Virus record (IMG/VR): IMGVR_UViG_3300046028_007535
Coordinates: 1 to 29,641 of that record
Source of the DNA: a virus
Strand: one strand, 5' to 3'
DNA length: 29,641 nucleotides
The first letter of the stretch is position 1, and each line of letters begins with the position of its first letter. The position numbers and the translations under genes were made by a program. Positions 1-8,063 of the stretch are shown one piece after another. The notes below the pieces were generated by a model, which was not told the DNA's origin, searched no databases, and was given only the letters and a program-made list of their open reading frames with translations.

Positions 1-1284
1 AGTGTAGCAGGTGTAAATGCGGCTACAAAATTAGTTGATAACGGTTACCCTGGCGAACTAATCACTATAATTGATATGGGTAAAGATCCATACAAACGTT
101 TACCTGAAGAGGTAATGACAGGTTTTCTAGGAGCTGGAGGTTGGAGTGATGGTAAATTAACATACCATACAGCTATTGGAGGACAATTATCAAAATATAC
201 AGGTGAGGACAAAGCAATGGAATTAATGGATCAAGTCATTACCAACTTTAAACGTTTTCACCCTAAACCTGAGGAAGTACAATGTTCCAATCCTGAAGAA
301 GAACCTGATTTTATCAAACCACATTTTGGTTTACGATTATTCCCAGTATGGCACGTAGGTACAGATTATTTATCTGAAATTGCTAAAAATTGGTACGATT
401 ATTTAGTGTCTAAAGGTGTAAACTTTATGTGGGAACGTAAAGTATTAAATATTGATTTCAAAACACAAGAAATTGAACATTATTGGCTTGCTGGTATGGA
501 ATTTATGGGTTCTTTTCCCATTAAATATGATGAACTTATATTTGCTGTGGGTAAATCAGGTATTGATTTTGCCCAACAATTAGCAAACCAATATGAACTT
601 CCAGATGAACCTAAATCAGTACAAATTGGAGTTCGATTTGAAGCACCACAAGAACACTTTCAAAAACTAATCGATATCTCATATGACTTTAAGTTATATA
701 GAAAATTTGATGATAAAGGAGTTTCATTACGTTCATTCTGTACAAATAATAATGCAGCATTTGTTGCTGTAGAGGAAACATATGGTGATGTAAGTTACAA
801 TGGACATGCTAAAAAAGATCCAAAGTACTTGAATGGGATGACAAATTTTGGTATATTGATGGAAATTAAGAATATTGAAAATCCATTTGAATGGTGTAGA
901 GAAGCAGTTAAGAAAGTACAAATCGATGGTACAGGCACTTACTATAGTCCATCTCGTAAACCATCAACCACATCAGAAGGTAATGATGTATCAGCTATTC
1001 AAGTAGAGAATTTGAATGGTCTATACGATTCATTAGGTGAATATGCTCTATATATTGTTGATTTTATTGATGATATGAAAAAAGTATTTCCAACATTAAA
1101 CGACGATTGGGGAATTTATATGCCTGAGGTAAAATATTTAAGCCCAGAACCATTAGTAGATTATAGTAATCTAGCTTTAACAAAATATCCAAATGTACAC
1201 TTTGTAGGCGATGCTTTAAGCGCACGTGGTATTACAGTAAGTGGAGCACATGGAGTATATGTAGCAGAATCATTAATTAAATAA
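1..1284 (+). CDS. FAD-dependent oxidoreductase, COG2509-like (5' end outside window)
   Basis: The frame is open from base 1, so the gene starts upstream. The ATG at 76 is internal, because the 25 codons before it encode the end of the Rossmann FAD-binding motif (SVAGVNAATKL) and the acidic end of the second beta strand (ITIIDMG). 427 residues are visible. FAVGKSG at visible residues 181-187 and VQIGVRFEAP about 25 residues later match the pattern of uncharacterised FAD-dependent dehydrogenases (COG2509). The C-terminus HFVGDALSARGITVSGAHG, near residues 400-418, is the usual FAD-contacting GD motif. The family probably carries out a flavin-dependent redox reaction in the cytoplasm; the substrate is unknown. 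It is followed after 11 bases by a small gene on the same strand. The family is fairly sure; its role in a phage is not known. Confidence 0.72.
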   Translation, partial: SVAGVNAATKLVDNGYPGELITIIDMGKDPYKRLPEEVMTGFLGAGGWSDGKLTYHTAIGGQLSKYTGEDKAMELMDQVITNFKRFHPKPEEVQCSNPEEEPDFIKPHFGLRLFPVWHVGTDYLSEIAKNWYDYLVSKGVNFMWERKVLNIDFKTQEIEHYWLAGMEFMGSFPIKYDELIFAVGKSGIDFAQQLANQYELPDEPKSVQIGVRFEAPQEHFQKLIDISYDFKLYRKFDDKGVSLRSFCTNNNAAFVAVEETYGDVSYNGHAKKDPKYLNGMTNFGILMEIKNIENPFEWCREAVKKVQIDGTGTYYSPSRKPSTTSEGNDVSAIQVENLNGLYDSLGEYALYIVDFIDDMKKVFPTLNDDWGIYMPEVKYLSPEPLVDYSNLALTKYPNVHFVGDALSARGITVSGAHGVYVAESLIK

Positions 1285-1295
1285 ATATAAAAGTT

Positions 1296-1529
1296 ATGTC
1301 AAATACACAAACAAAAAAATTAAAAACAGCAGACGGTACTGTAGTGTACTTTCTAGATGGTAAAATGCACAATTTAGAGGGTCCTGCTCTTATACCTGAG
1401 GGTGATCTTCGTAGAAGAGAGTATTATATTAATGGTTTAAAATTCACAGAAGAGGATTGGAAAGCATCTAAGCGTAATGGTGATGGATTACCTTATTATA
1501 AGTCATCTGGAACTAAAGCAAGAAACTAA
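1296..1529 (+). CDS. Small MORN/YwqK-like repeat protein
   Basis: 77 residues. The middle contains DGKMHNLEGPALI followed by EYYINGLKFTEEDW. This resembles the D/NGxxHxxxGPAxI and YYxNGxxxxxxxW units seen in small phage and bacterial proteins with MORN/YwqK-type beta-hairpin repeats. There is roughly one and a half repeats here, with no signal peptide or membrane segment. The stop codon is one base before the start of the P-loop gene, so the two are probably translated from one message. The function is unknown and the family link is by motif only. Confidence 0.55.
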   Translation: MSNTQTKKLKTADGTVVYFLDGKMHNLEGPALIPEGDLRRREYYINGLKFTEEDWKASKRNGDGLPYYKSSGTKARN

Positions 1530-1530
1530 T

Positions 1531-2061
1531 ATGCGTATAGGATTTACAGGAACAGTATCAGTTGGAAAAACAACATTAGTTAATGCTTTAAAAGAACTAC
1601 CTGAATTTGCTGAATATGAATTTCGAACTGAACGTTCAAAGTATTTACGTGATTTAGGTATTCCATTAAATACAGATTCTACATTAAAAGGTCAAATTAT
1701 ATTTTTAGCAGAGCGCTCAAGTGAGTTATTTATTGAAAATATGATTACAGATCGTACTATAATCGATGTAATGGCATTCACACGCTTAGCTAAATCAATT
1801 CCATATTTCATGGCAGATGATTTAAATGATGCAATATCGCATTTACTGCGTGAGTATGATTATATTTTCTATGTATCACCTGAGGGGGTAGAATTGGAAG
1901 ATAATGGTGTTCGTACAATTGATCCAACATATAGAATGGAAGTTGATAAGGAAATTCAAAATCTTATTATTAGACATAAACCAAAGCTTCGTAACTATGA
2001 AGAACTATCCGGGAATACCGAAGAAAGAATTAAAAAAATTAAACAAACATTATTTTCATAA
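1531..2061 (+). CDS. P-loop NTPase / nucleotide kinase-like protein (AAA_28 type)
   Basis: 176 residues from the ATG at 1531. The frame stays open upstream to an ATG at 1477, but that start would overlap the previous gene by 53 bases and put 18 extra residues before the P-loop. The start at 1531 lies one base after the preceding stop and places the P-loop at the N-terminus, as usual. The Walker A motif is GTVSVGKTT (residues 7-15). TDRTIIDVMAFT near residue 72 resembles the DR motif of nucleoside and nucleotide kinases, and YIFYVSPEG is a typical core strand and lid start. It likely phosphorylates a small substrate in the cytoplasm, perhaps a nucleotide or nicotinamide-type compound; the substrate cannot be read from sequence. 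ATATTTAT begins on its last stop base. Confidence 0.65.
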   Translation: MRIGFTGTVSVGKTTLVNALKELPEFAEYEFRTERSKYLRDLGIPLNTDSTLKGQIIFLAERSSELFIENMITDRTIIDVMAFTRLAKSIPYFMADDLNDAISHLLREYDYIFYVSPEGVELEDNGVRTIDPTYRMEVDKEIQNLIIRHKPKLRNYEELSGNTEERIKKIKQTLFS

Positions 2062-2068
2062 TATTTAT
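2061..2068 (+). promoter_or_regulatory. ATATTTAT motif, copy 1 (candidate phage promoter)
   Basis: ATATTTAT starts 22 bases before the ATG at 2083. It is one of six intergenic copies in the window. Its reverse complement contains ATAAATA, which resembles the T4 late promoter core TATAAATA, but on the other strand. A promoter role is inferred from position and recurrence only. Confidence 0.4.
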
Positions 2069-2082
2069 CAATAAAACATAAA

Positions 2083-2910
2083 ATGAAAAAATCACGTTTA
2101 CTTGAAATTATACAGGAAGAAATCACTTTAGCATTAAAGGAAGTAGGACAATCCCCAGAAGCAACAAAGGCTACAAATTTAGCTATAGCTGCTAAAAAAG
2201 CACAAATTCTTGCTGCTCAAAAAGAACTACAACAACTACAAAGATCTGGAGTTTCTGAAATTTCACTTGAAGAAGAAGAAATAGATGAGATGGCTAAATT
2301 AACCACAAAAGATGGTGAAGGTGAACCTGTTACTTTTGGAAATAACAAACCAACCAATCTTACTCCATTAGGTAAAAAAACAGCTGAATTTATTAAAGCT
2401 AATCCAAATCTATCAAAATCAGCATTGTTAAATGCTCTCATTGCAGATAAGGAAGTTAGTGGATTGTTGGATAAAAAAGCAGGTGAAGAATTTGCTCAAA
2501 ACCAAACCAACAAATTTGCTGCTCTTGTTCGTGGTGAAAGAGAAGTAGGTCCACGTGGTCGTAAAGCTGATCCAACTAAAGCTAAAGTAGAACCTAAAGC
2601 TAAAGCTGAACCAAAATCAAAAGCTGAACCAAAAGCTAAAGCAGAAAAAGCATCAACTAAAGATATGGATGATGAAGATAAAGAAGCGACAGCATCAATT
2701 GGTAAAGACGAAACAGCTAAAGAATTAGGTAAAACAGCACCAAAAGATAAAATCGAAAAATTCAATTTAGGGTTGAAATTTATCAAAAAATATAAAGACG
2801 AAAAACCAAAAGTTGACGCTTACCTAAAGAAAGCAAAAGAAGAATATAAACTACCAGTTAGCATGCTTAACGATTTGAAAAAAGCAGCAGGTAGAGAAGT
2901 AGGAATCTAA
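2083..2910 (+). CDS. Lys/Ala/Glu-rich candidate internal head protein
   Basis: 275 residues, not recognised as a named family. The N-terminus MKKSRLLEIIQEEI is a short amphipathic helix. It resembles helices in two proteins encoded between the portal and protease genes (8056 and 8523). Residues 158-164 read RGRKADP, and residues 166-190 are a low-complexity run of KAEPK-like units, reminiscent of histone H1 tails. An acidic patch (DMDDEDKEA) follows, and then a helical, lysine-rich C-terminal domain from about residue 220. No membrane segment is present. It lies upstream of the spanin-like pair and terminase. I infer a DNA-binding protein packaged in the head. It could also occupy the place of the small terminase gp16, which is not otherwise seen, but its length and composition fit that poorly. 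Confidence 0.5.
   Translation: MKKSRLLEIIQEEITLALKEVGQSPEATKATNLAIAAKKAQILAAQKELQQLQRSGVSEISLEEEEIDEMAKLTTKDGEGEPVTFGNNKPTNLTPLGKKTAEFIKANPNLSKSALLNALIADKEVSGLLDKKAGEEFAQNQTNKFAALVRGEREVGPRGRKADPTKAKVEPKAKAEPKSKAEPKAKAEKASTKDMDDEDKEATASIGKDETAKELGKTAPKDKIEKFNLGLKFIKKYKDEKPKVDAYLKKAKEEYKLPVSMLNDLKKAAGREVGI
2578..2652 (+). repeat. Short in-gene repeat encoding KAEPK-like units
   Basis: About four imperfect copies of an 18-24 base unit encode alternating KAK, AEPK and SKAEPK. The result is a flexible, highly charged linker in the 275-residue protein. Confidence 0.7.
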
Positions 2911-2919
2911 TCTCAACTC

Positions 2920-3282
2920 ATGAAAAATACGGTTATATCTTTTACAAAAAAACAAATCATCCAATTTAGTATTGGATTAGTAATATTGATGATATTGGTG
3001 TCTGCTCTAACACATAGAGCAGGCATTATTTATCAATCCGATAGTTACCAAAATAAAATTGATAGTCTGAATATTGAGTTAAAATATGTTAGAAAGAATC
3101 AAATTGCATTGGATGGTAGAATAAAATCATATAGCGATAGTATTTTTAAATTCAACAATAAAATAGATTCTTTAAATATAGCACTAATCACTACACAAAT
3201 ATATTATGGTAACAAAATTAAATCTATTAGGAATTATTCTCCTACTCAGCTTAACGACTTTTTCACAGAAAGATACAAGTAA
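2920..3282 (+). CDS. Inner-membrane coiled-coil protein, i-spanin (Rz)-like
   Basis: 120 residues. A basic N-terminus (FTKKQ) precedes one membrane helix at about residues 13-31. The rest is charged and helical, so the likely topology is N-in with a periplasmic C-terminal domain. NKIDSLNIEL (45-54) recurs as NKIDSLNIAL (80-89), exactly 35 residues or five heptads later, which fits a coiled coil. The C-terminus SPTQLNDFFTERYK overlaps the start of the next gene by 77 bases in another frame. Single-span topology, a periplasmic coil and overlap with a second exported gene are the classic Rz/Rz1 spanin layout, which disrupts the outer membrane at lysis. I see no sequence homology to lambda Rz, so the assignment rests on architecture. 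No endolysin or holin is in the window. Confidence 0.55.
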   Translation: MKNTVISFTKKQIIQFSIGLVILMILVSALTHRAGIIYQSDSYQNKIDSLNIELKYVRKNQIALDGRIKSYSDSIFKFNNKIDSLNIALITTQIYYGNKIKSIRNYSPTQLNDFFTERYK

Positions 3283-3634
3283 AATTATTCTTCCATATCA
3301 TGTAGCTAAACTAGTAGCTATAGACTTGGTACAGGGAGATTCTGTTAAAGCTGAATTAATTCAAACAAAACAAATTCTTCAAGTAACTCAAGAAAAAATT
3401 AAAGCTCAAGATACAATTATTGTCTCATTTGAGAAGAAGGAAATCTTACACAAATCAGAAATCAAGATTTTAGGGTTAAAAGAAGAAACACATAAAGAAA
3501 AAATAAAAGAGCTAAAATCAACAAACGAGGATTTAGTTAAAAAAAATAATAGACTAAAAACTACAGCTCAAATGTTGGGTGGTGGGTTGATAGGAACACT
3601 AGCTATATTAGTTGCGTTTATAGCAATTAAATAA
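3206..3634 (+). CDS. Exported coiled-coil protein with C-terminal membrane anchor, spanin-partner-like
   Basis: 142 residues. The start at 3206 is supported by the signal peptide it creates: positive MVTK, then the hydrophobic LNLLGIILLLSLTTFSQ with a likely cleavage near residue 20. A long charged helix (about 45-118, rich in K, E, Q and L) is predicted to coil. Residues 122-141 (QMLGGGLIGTLAILVAFIAI) are a C-terminal membrane helix. There is no lipobox cysteine, so it is not a standard o-spanin or u-spanin lipoprotein, although its export signal plus C-terminal anchor recalls u-spanins. The first 77 bases overlap the preceding gene out of frame. I recall similar neighbouring pairs in Bacteroidota phages, usually unnamed. 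Terminase starts 5 bases after the stop. Confidence 0.55.
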   Translation: MVTKLNLLGIILLLSLTTFSQKDTSKIILPYHVAKLVAIDLVQGDSVKAELIQTKQILQVTQEKIKAQDTIIVSFEKKEILHKSEIKILGLKEETHKEKIKELKSTNEDLVKKNNRLKTTAQMLGGGLIGTLAILVAFIAIK

Positions 3635-3638
3635 CATT

Positions 3639-5219
3639 ATGGCTGAAGATATAAAAAATATAATAAGACAAGAATATATAAGATGTTCCCAAGATCCGGC
3701 ACATTTTATGAAAAAGTATTGTTTTATTCAACACCCACAAAGAGGTAGAATTCAATTTAATCTATATCCATTCCAAGAAAAAATATTACACTTATGGAGA
3801 GACAATCCATATTCTATAATATTAAAATCTAGACAGTTAGGTATATCTACATTAGCTTCAGGATATGCTCTTTGGTTGATGACGTTTCACCAAGACCGAA
3901 ACATATTAGCACTAGCAACAACACAAGCTACTGCTCGTAATCTTGTAAGTAAAGTCCAATTTATGTGGGAAAACCTCCCATCGTGGCTTAAGATAAAAGA
4001 AGCGGAAAATAATAAATTATCTTTAAGGTTAATAAACGGTTCAAAAGTACAAGCTAAATCATCCAATGCAGATGCCGCGCGATCAGAAGCCGTTTCTCTT
4101 CTAATAATAGATGAGGCTGCCTTTATAGATAATATTGAAGAGACATGGGCATCCGCTCAACAAACTCTATCAACTGGAGGTGGAGCTATAGTATTATCTA
4201 CTCCATATGGTACAGGTAACTGGTTTCATAAAACGTGGGTTAGAGCAGAAAATCAAGAAAACCAATTCCTACCAATTAAATTACCTTGGATGGTTCATCC
4301 CGAACGTGATCAATCATGGAGAGATAAACAAGATGATTTATTAGGTGATCCAAGATTAGCAGCACAGGAATGTGATTGTGATTTTTCTACATCTGGAGAT
4401 GTTGTATTTTTCCCTGAATATATAGAATTCTATGAAAAAACATATATTAAAGATCCATTAGAACGTAGAGGAGCAGACAGAAACCTATGGATATGGGAGC
4501 CAGCAGATTATTCTCGTTCGTATATGGTTGTAGCCGATGTTGCTAGAGGTGATGGAAAAGATTATTCTGGATTCCATATTTTAGATATTGAAACAAATAC
4601 ACAAGTAGGCGAATATAAAGGACAAATTGGAACAAAAGAATTTGGACATTTACTTTTTGGTATAGCAACCGAATATAACACAGCAATGTTAATTGTTGAA
4701 AATGCAAATATTGGATGGGCTACACTTCAAGTATTAATTGAGCGAGGTTATCCAAATCTATACTATTCTCCAAAAGGCGGTGAATTAAAATCCGATTCAT
4801 ATTTCAATGAATTTATGGATGTATCAAATATGGTAGCTGGATTTTCTATGACATCTAGAACTAGACCATTGTGTATAGGTAAATTCCAAGAAGCATTATC
4901 AGATAAAGGCGTTACAATCCAATCAAAACGTTTGATAGGAGAGATGAAAGTATTTGTTTGGAAAAACGGCAGAGCAGAAGCGCAAACAGGATACAATGAT
5001 GATTTAGTTATGCCGATGGCTATAGCTCAATTTATGCGTGATACTACATTTAAATTGAAACAGCAGGGTATTGATTTAACCAAAAGTATGTTGCAAAGCA
5101 TGTCAACATCTAAATATAATTTTTCTGGAGGGTACTCAAATAATGGAGCTAATGACAATCCTTGGGAAATGGATAACCCATATTCTCAAGGCAAAGATGA
5201 CCTTAAGTGGTTGCTTTAA
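3639..5219 (+). CDS. terL: Terminase large subunit, T4 gp17-like
   Basis: 526 residues (T4 gp17 is 610). This is the ATP-driven motor that cuts and pumps DNA into the prohead. ATPase domain: the adenine-contact region LYPFQEKIL (42-50), Walker A KSRQLGIST (63-71), Walker B LLIIDEAAF (154-162, D158 and E159), and coupling motif LSTP (186-189). Nuclease domain (RNase H fold): acidic residues D300 in VADVARGDGKDYSGF, E354 in IVENANIG, and D454/D455 in GYNDDLV. All key residues are present, so the enzyme should be active. The C-terminal tail after residue 480 is rich in S, N and G. In T4 the sheath and tube genes follow gp17; here the portal gene follows after 50 bases. No small terminase subunit is recognised. 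Confidence 0.96.
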   Translation: MAEDIKNIIRQEYIRCSQDPAHFMKKYCFIQHPQRGRIQFNLYPFQEKILHLWRDNPYSIILKSRQLGISTLASGYALWLMTFHQDRNILALATTQATARNLVSKVQFMWENLPSWLKIKEAENNKLSLRLINGSKVQAKSSNADAARSEAVSLLIIDEAAFIDNIEETWASAQQTLSTGGGAIVLSTPYGTGNWFHKTWVRAENQENQFLPIKLPWMVHPERDQSWRDKQDDLLGDPRLAAQECDCDFSTSGDVVFFPEYIEFYEKTYIKDPLERRGADRNLWIWEPADYSRSYMVVADVARGDGKDYSGFHILDIETNTQVGEYKGQIGTKEFGHLLFGIATEYNTAMLIVENANIGWATLQVLIERGYPNLYYSPKGGELKSDSYFNEFMDVSNMVAGFSMTSRTRPLCIGKFQEALSDKGVTIQSKRLIGEMKVFVWKNGRAEAQTGYNDDLVMPMAIAQFMRDTTFKLKQQGIDLTKSMLQSMSTSKYNFSGGYSNNGANDNPWEMDNPYSQGKDDLKWLL

Positions 5220-5239
5220 ATTAATGGTTGGCTTTTACA

Positions 5240-5247
5240 ATATTTAT
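5240..5247 (+). promoter_or_regulatory. ATATTTAT motif, copy 2 (candidate phage promoter)
   Basis: ATATTTAT lies 30 bases upstream of the portal start in the 50-base gap after terminase. It is followed closely by TATAAT-like sequence (AGTATAATAC). Candidate promoter by recurrence. Confidence 0.4.
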
Positions 5248-5269
5248 TAGTATAATACAATAAAAAAAT

Positions 5270-7165
5270 ATGGCTCAAAAAGATTTATTTTCGAGATTAA
5301 AACGATTATTCTCAACGGATGTAATTATTCGTAACCAAGGTGGTACTCAACTTAGAGTTATGGATGTTAACCAAATCCAACAATCTGGTGAATTACAAAC
5401 AAACTCTCTAGTAGATAGATTCAATAGAATATACACAAACTCAGCTACATCATTATACGGTTACCAAAATTCATTTAACTATCAAACACTAAGACCTACT
5501 CTATACTCAGAATATGATGCAATGGATACAGATGCTATTGTTGCTTCTGCTCTTGATATTATAGCTGATGAGTCTACTTTAAAGAGCGATTTAGGAGAAG
5601 TACTTTCTATTCGTAGTTCGGATGAAGATGTTCAAAAGATACTATACAATTTATTTTACGATGTATTAAACATTGAATTTAATCTTTGGCCTTGGATTCG
5701 CAATATGTGTAAATATGGTGACTTTTTCCTTAAGTTAGAGATTGCAGAAAAATTTGGTGTGTATAATGTTATCCCATACACTGCATATCATATTGAAAGA
5801 CAAGAAGGATACGATATGAAGAATCCTGCATCTGTAAGATTTAGATTTGACCCAGACGGAATATCAGCCTCTAGTTACGGTTACTTTGATGTACCTAACT
5901 CAGCACAACAAGGAAACTCTATCATATTCGATAACTACGAAATGGCTCATTTCCGATTGTTAACTGATACTAACTTTTTGCCTTATGGTAGATCTTATCT
6001 AGAACCAGGACGTAAATTGTTCAAACAATATACATTGATGGAGGATGCGATGTTGATTCACAGAATTACACGTGCACCGGAAAAACGTATATTTTATATT
6101 AATGTTGGAAATATTGCACCTACTGAAGTAGAAAACTTCATGCAGAAAACAATATCCAAAATGAAACGTACTCCATATATTGATCAACAAACGGGTGAAT
6201 ATAACTTGAAGTACAACATGCAAAACTTACTTGAAGATTTTTATATTCCTGTTCGTGGTAATGATCAATCAACTAAAATAGATACATTACAGGGTTTACA
6301 GTATGATGGTATTACCGATGTTGAATATTTAAGAGATAAGTTATTTGCAGCATTAAAAGTACCTAAGGCGTTTTTAGGCTATGAAAAAGATTTAACGGGT
6401 AAGGCTACATTGGCTGCAGAAGACATTAGATTCGCGCGTACAATTGACCGAATCCAACGTATAATGTTGTCCGAACTAAACAAAATAGCTTTGGTGCATT
6501 TATATACTCAAGGATACACAGCTGAAAGTTTAACTAACTTTGAATTGTCACTAACAACACCATCTATCATTTACGATCAAGAAAGAATCGCGTTGATGAA
6601 GGAAAAAGTTGAATTGTCTAATTCAATGATAGAAGGTAATTTAATGCCTACAGATTGGATATATGAAAATATCTGGCACTTGAGTGAGGACCAATATGAT
6701 GAAATGAGAGAATTAATCCGAGAAGATGCTAAACGTAAATTTAGATTAACTCAAATAGAATCAGAAGGAAATGACCCAATAATATCAGGCCAATCATACG
6801 GAACACCACACGATTTAGCTTCACTATATGGTAGAGGTAGATATGAAACTGGTGAAGAAGTCCCAGTTGGATATGACGAAAATAAAGTATTGGGTAGACC
6901 TGAAGAAAAAGTAACAGATAGAAATACTCAAGATAGTGCTTTTGGAAAAGATAGACTTGGAGCTCAAGGAAATAAAAAAGACGATGAATCCTCATCTATG
7001 AGAACTAATTACAAAGGTGGCTCGCCTCTAGCATTAGAGAACAGATCATTATCTAAATTCCAATCAGATATGCTAAGTAAGATCCCTACTACCAAGAAAC
7101 AAATGATATTTGAATCGGATAAGCAGAATGAATCGCTATTAGATGAAAGTCAGATACGTGAGTAA
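5270..7165 (+). CDS. gp20: Portal vertex protein, T4 gp20-like
   Basis: 631 residues (T4 gp20 is 524). It forms the dodecameric portal ring at one capsid vertex, through which DNA passes and on which the prohead is initiated. Recognisable family features are the N-terminal LYSEYDAMDTDAIVASALDI (about 80-100), the WPWIRNMCKYGDFFLKLEI wing region, ITRAPEKRIFYINVGN, LEDFYIPVRG (321-330), and the stem segment KVPKAFLGYEKDL followed by AAEDIRFARTIDRIQRIM. The last 120 residues are hydrophilic and rich in G, E, D and S, and are probably disordered; this explains the extra length over T4. Spacing to neighbours is 50 bases upstream and 43 downstream, each containing an ATATTTAT motif, so the gene could be transcribed separately. 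Confidence 0.96.
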   Translation: MAQKDLFSRLKRLFSTDVIIRNQGGTQLRVMDVNQIQQSGELQTNSLVDRFNRIYTNSATSLYGYQNSFNYQTLRPTLYSEYDAMDTDAIVASALDIIADESTLKSDLGEVLSIRSSDEDVQKILYNLFYDVLNIEFNLWPWIRNMCKYGDFFLKLEIAEKFGVYNVIPYTAYHIERQEGYDMKNPASVRFRFDPDGISASSYGYFDVPNSAQQGNSIIFDNYEMAHFRLLTDTNFLPYGRSYLEPGRKLFKQYTLMEDAMLIHRITRAPEKRIFYINVGNIAPTEVENFMQKTISKMKRTPYIDQQTGEYNLKYNMQNLLEDFYIPVRGNDQSTKIDTLQGLQYDGITDVEYLRDKLFAALKVPKAFLGYEKDLTGKATLAAEDIRFARTIDRIQRIMLSELNKIALVHLYTQGYTAESLTNFELSLTTPSIIYDQERIALMKEKVELSNSMIEGNLMPTDWIYENIWHLSEDQYDEMRELIREDAKRKFRLTQIESEGNDPIISGQSYGTPHDLASLYGRGRYETGEEVPVGYDENKVLGRPEEKVTDRNTQDSAFGKDRLGAQGNKKDDESSSMRTNYKGGSPLALENRSLSKFQSDMLSKIPTTKKQMIFESDKQNESLLDESQIRE

Positions 7166-7176
7166 TATTTTTCAAT

Positions 7177-7184
7177 ATATTTAT
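7177..7184 (+). promoter_or_regulatory. ATATTTAT motif, copy 3, overlapping TATAAATA
   Basis: ATATTTAT lies 32 bases before the ATG at 7209. It overlaps TATAAATA (7182-7189) on the + strand, a perfect T4 late-promoter core. Together they form a near-palindrome, ATATATTTATAAATA. Confidence 0.45.
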
Positions 7185-7208
7185 AAATAAATAAACAATT
7201 ACAATAGA

Positions 7209-8063
7209 ATGAAAATAAAACATTCGAAGTATAAAAATACTGGTATTCTTTTTGAATTACTAATTCGACAAATAACATCCGATACTTTGGATGGAAAAGA
7301 TTCTCCTATTAAGGGGATACTAAAGCAGTATTTTGTTAAGACAGAACTTGGAAAAGAATATAGATTGTACGAAAGTCTTCTAAAGAAAACAAGCATCACG
7401 GAAGCAAAAGCTGAAATGGTAATTAGTACGCTTTTAGAATCATCTAAAAACATTAATAAGAGAGCTGTTAGAAAGCAGAAATACAATCTTATCAATGAGA
7501 TTCAAAAACATTATGACTTGAATGAATTTTTCAATCACAAGTTACCAAACTATAAAATCCAAGCAGCTTTTTATACTCTATTAGAAGCATATTCTATGGA
7601 AGTAATTAACCCGGATATTATAATTAACAATAAGATTACTATATTGGAGCATTTATCCGCGGCACCAATTACAAAGAAAAGAATACAAGAAGGTGTACTT
7701 GAGGAATTTGCAAAATCAGATAAAGATACACGTACTTTAGCGTATCGTATTATTTTGGAGAAATTCAATGGTAAATACGAAAATCTAAATAAACACCAAA
7801 AGTCAATATTGAAAGAATTGCTTAATTCAATTGACAATTCCCCAAAATTGAAAGAATTTTATATTGCTAAATCTAGTGAAATCAAAAACGAATTAACTAA
7901 ATTAAACAATACTACAAAAGATCAAGTTACTAAAATTAAAATTAACGAAGTTATATCTTTGATTAAACCATTATCTAAAAATGTAAAAGTTACAGATGAT
8001 GATTTGATTGATTTATTACAATATTGTGATTTAGTAAACGAATTGGAAGTAACAAATGCGTGA
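7209..8063 (+). CDS. Unknown helical protein in the T4 gp67/gp68 position
   Basis: 284 residues, lysine-rich and almost entirely helical, with no signal peptide or membrane segment. The N-terminus KYKNTGILFELLIRQITSD is the most distinctive segment. I do not recognise a named domain. It sits between portal and protease, where T4 encodes the prohead core proteins gp67 and gp68, and it overlaps the next gene by 8 bases, which suggests translational coupling. A role in prohead core assembly is inferred from position only. An internal head or portal-associated protein is an alternative. Confidence 0.5.
   Translation: MKIKHSKYKNTGILFELLIRQITSDTLDGKDSPIKGILKQYFVKTELGKEYRLYESLLKKTSITEAKAEMVISTLLESSKNINKRAVRKQKYNLINEIQKHYDLNEFFNHKLPNYKIQAAFYTLLEAYSMEVINPDIIINNKITILEHLSAAPITKKRIQEGVLEEFAKSDKDTRTLAYRIILEKFNGKYENLNKHQKSILKELLNSIDNSPKLKEFYIAKSSEIKNELTKLNNTTKDQVTKIKINEVISLIKPLSKNVKVTDDDLIDLLQYCDLVNELEVTNA

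Noticed and set aside
76-78. ATG as start of the oxidoreductase
   Set aside because: The frame is open to base 1 and encodes the FAD-binding fold before this codon, so the gene is truncated by the window edge.
1477-1530. Upstream start for the P-loop gene
   Set aside because: It would overlap the previous gene by 53 bases and add an 18-residue tail before the P-loop. The ATG at 1531 gives the usual N-terminal P-loop position.
5220-5269. Hairpin-like sequence after terminase (repeated GGTTG)
   Set aside because: The repeats are direct, not inverted, and no stem can form.
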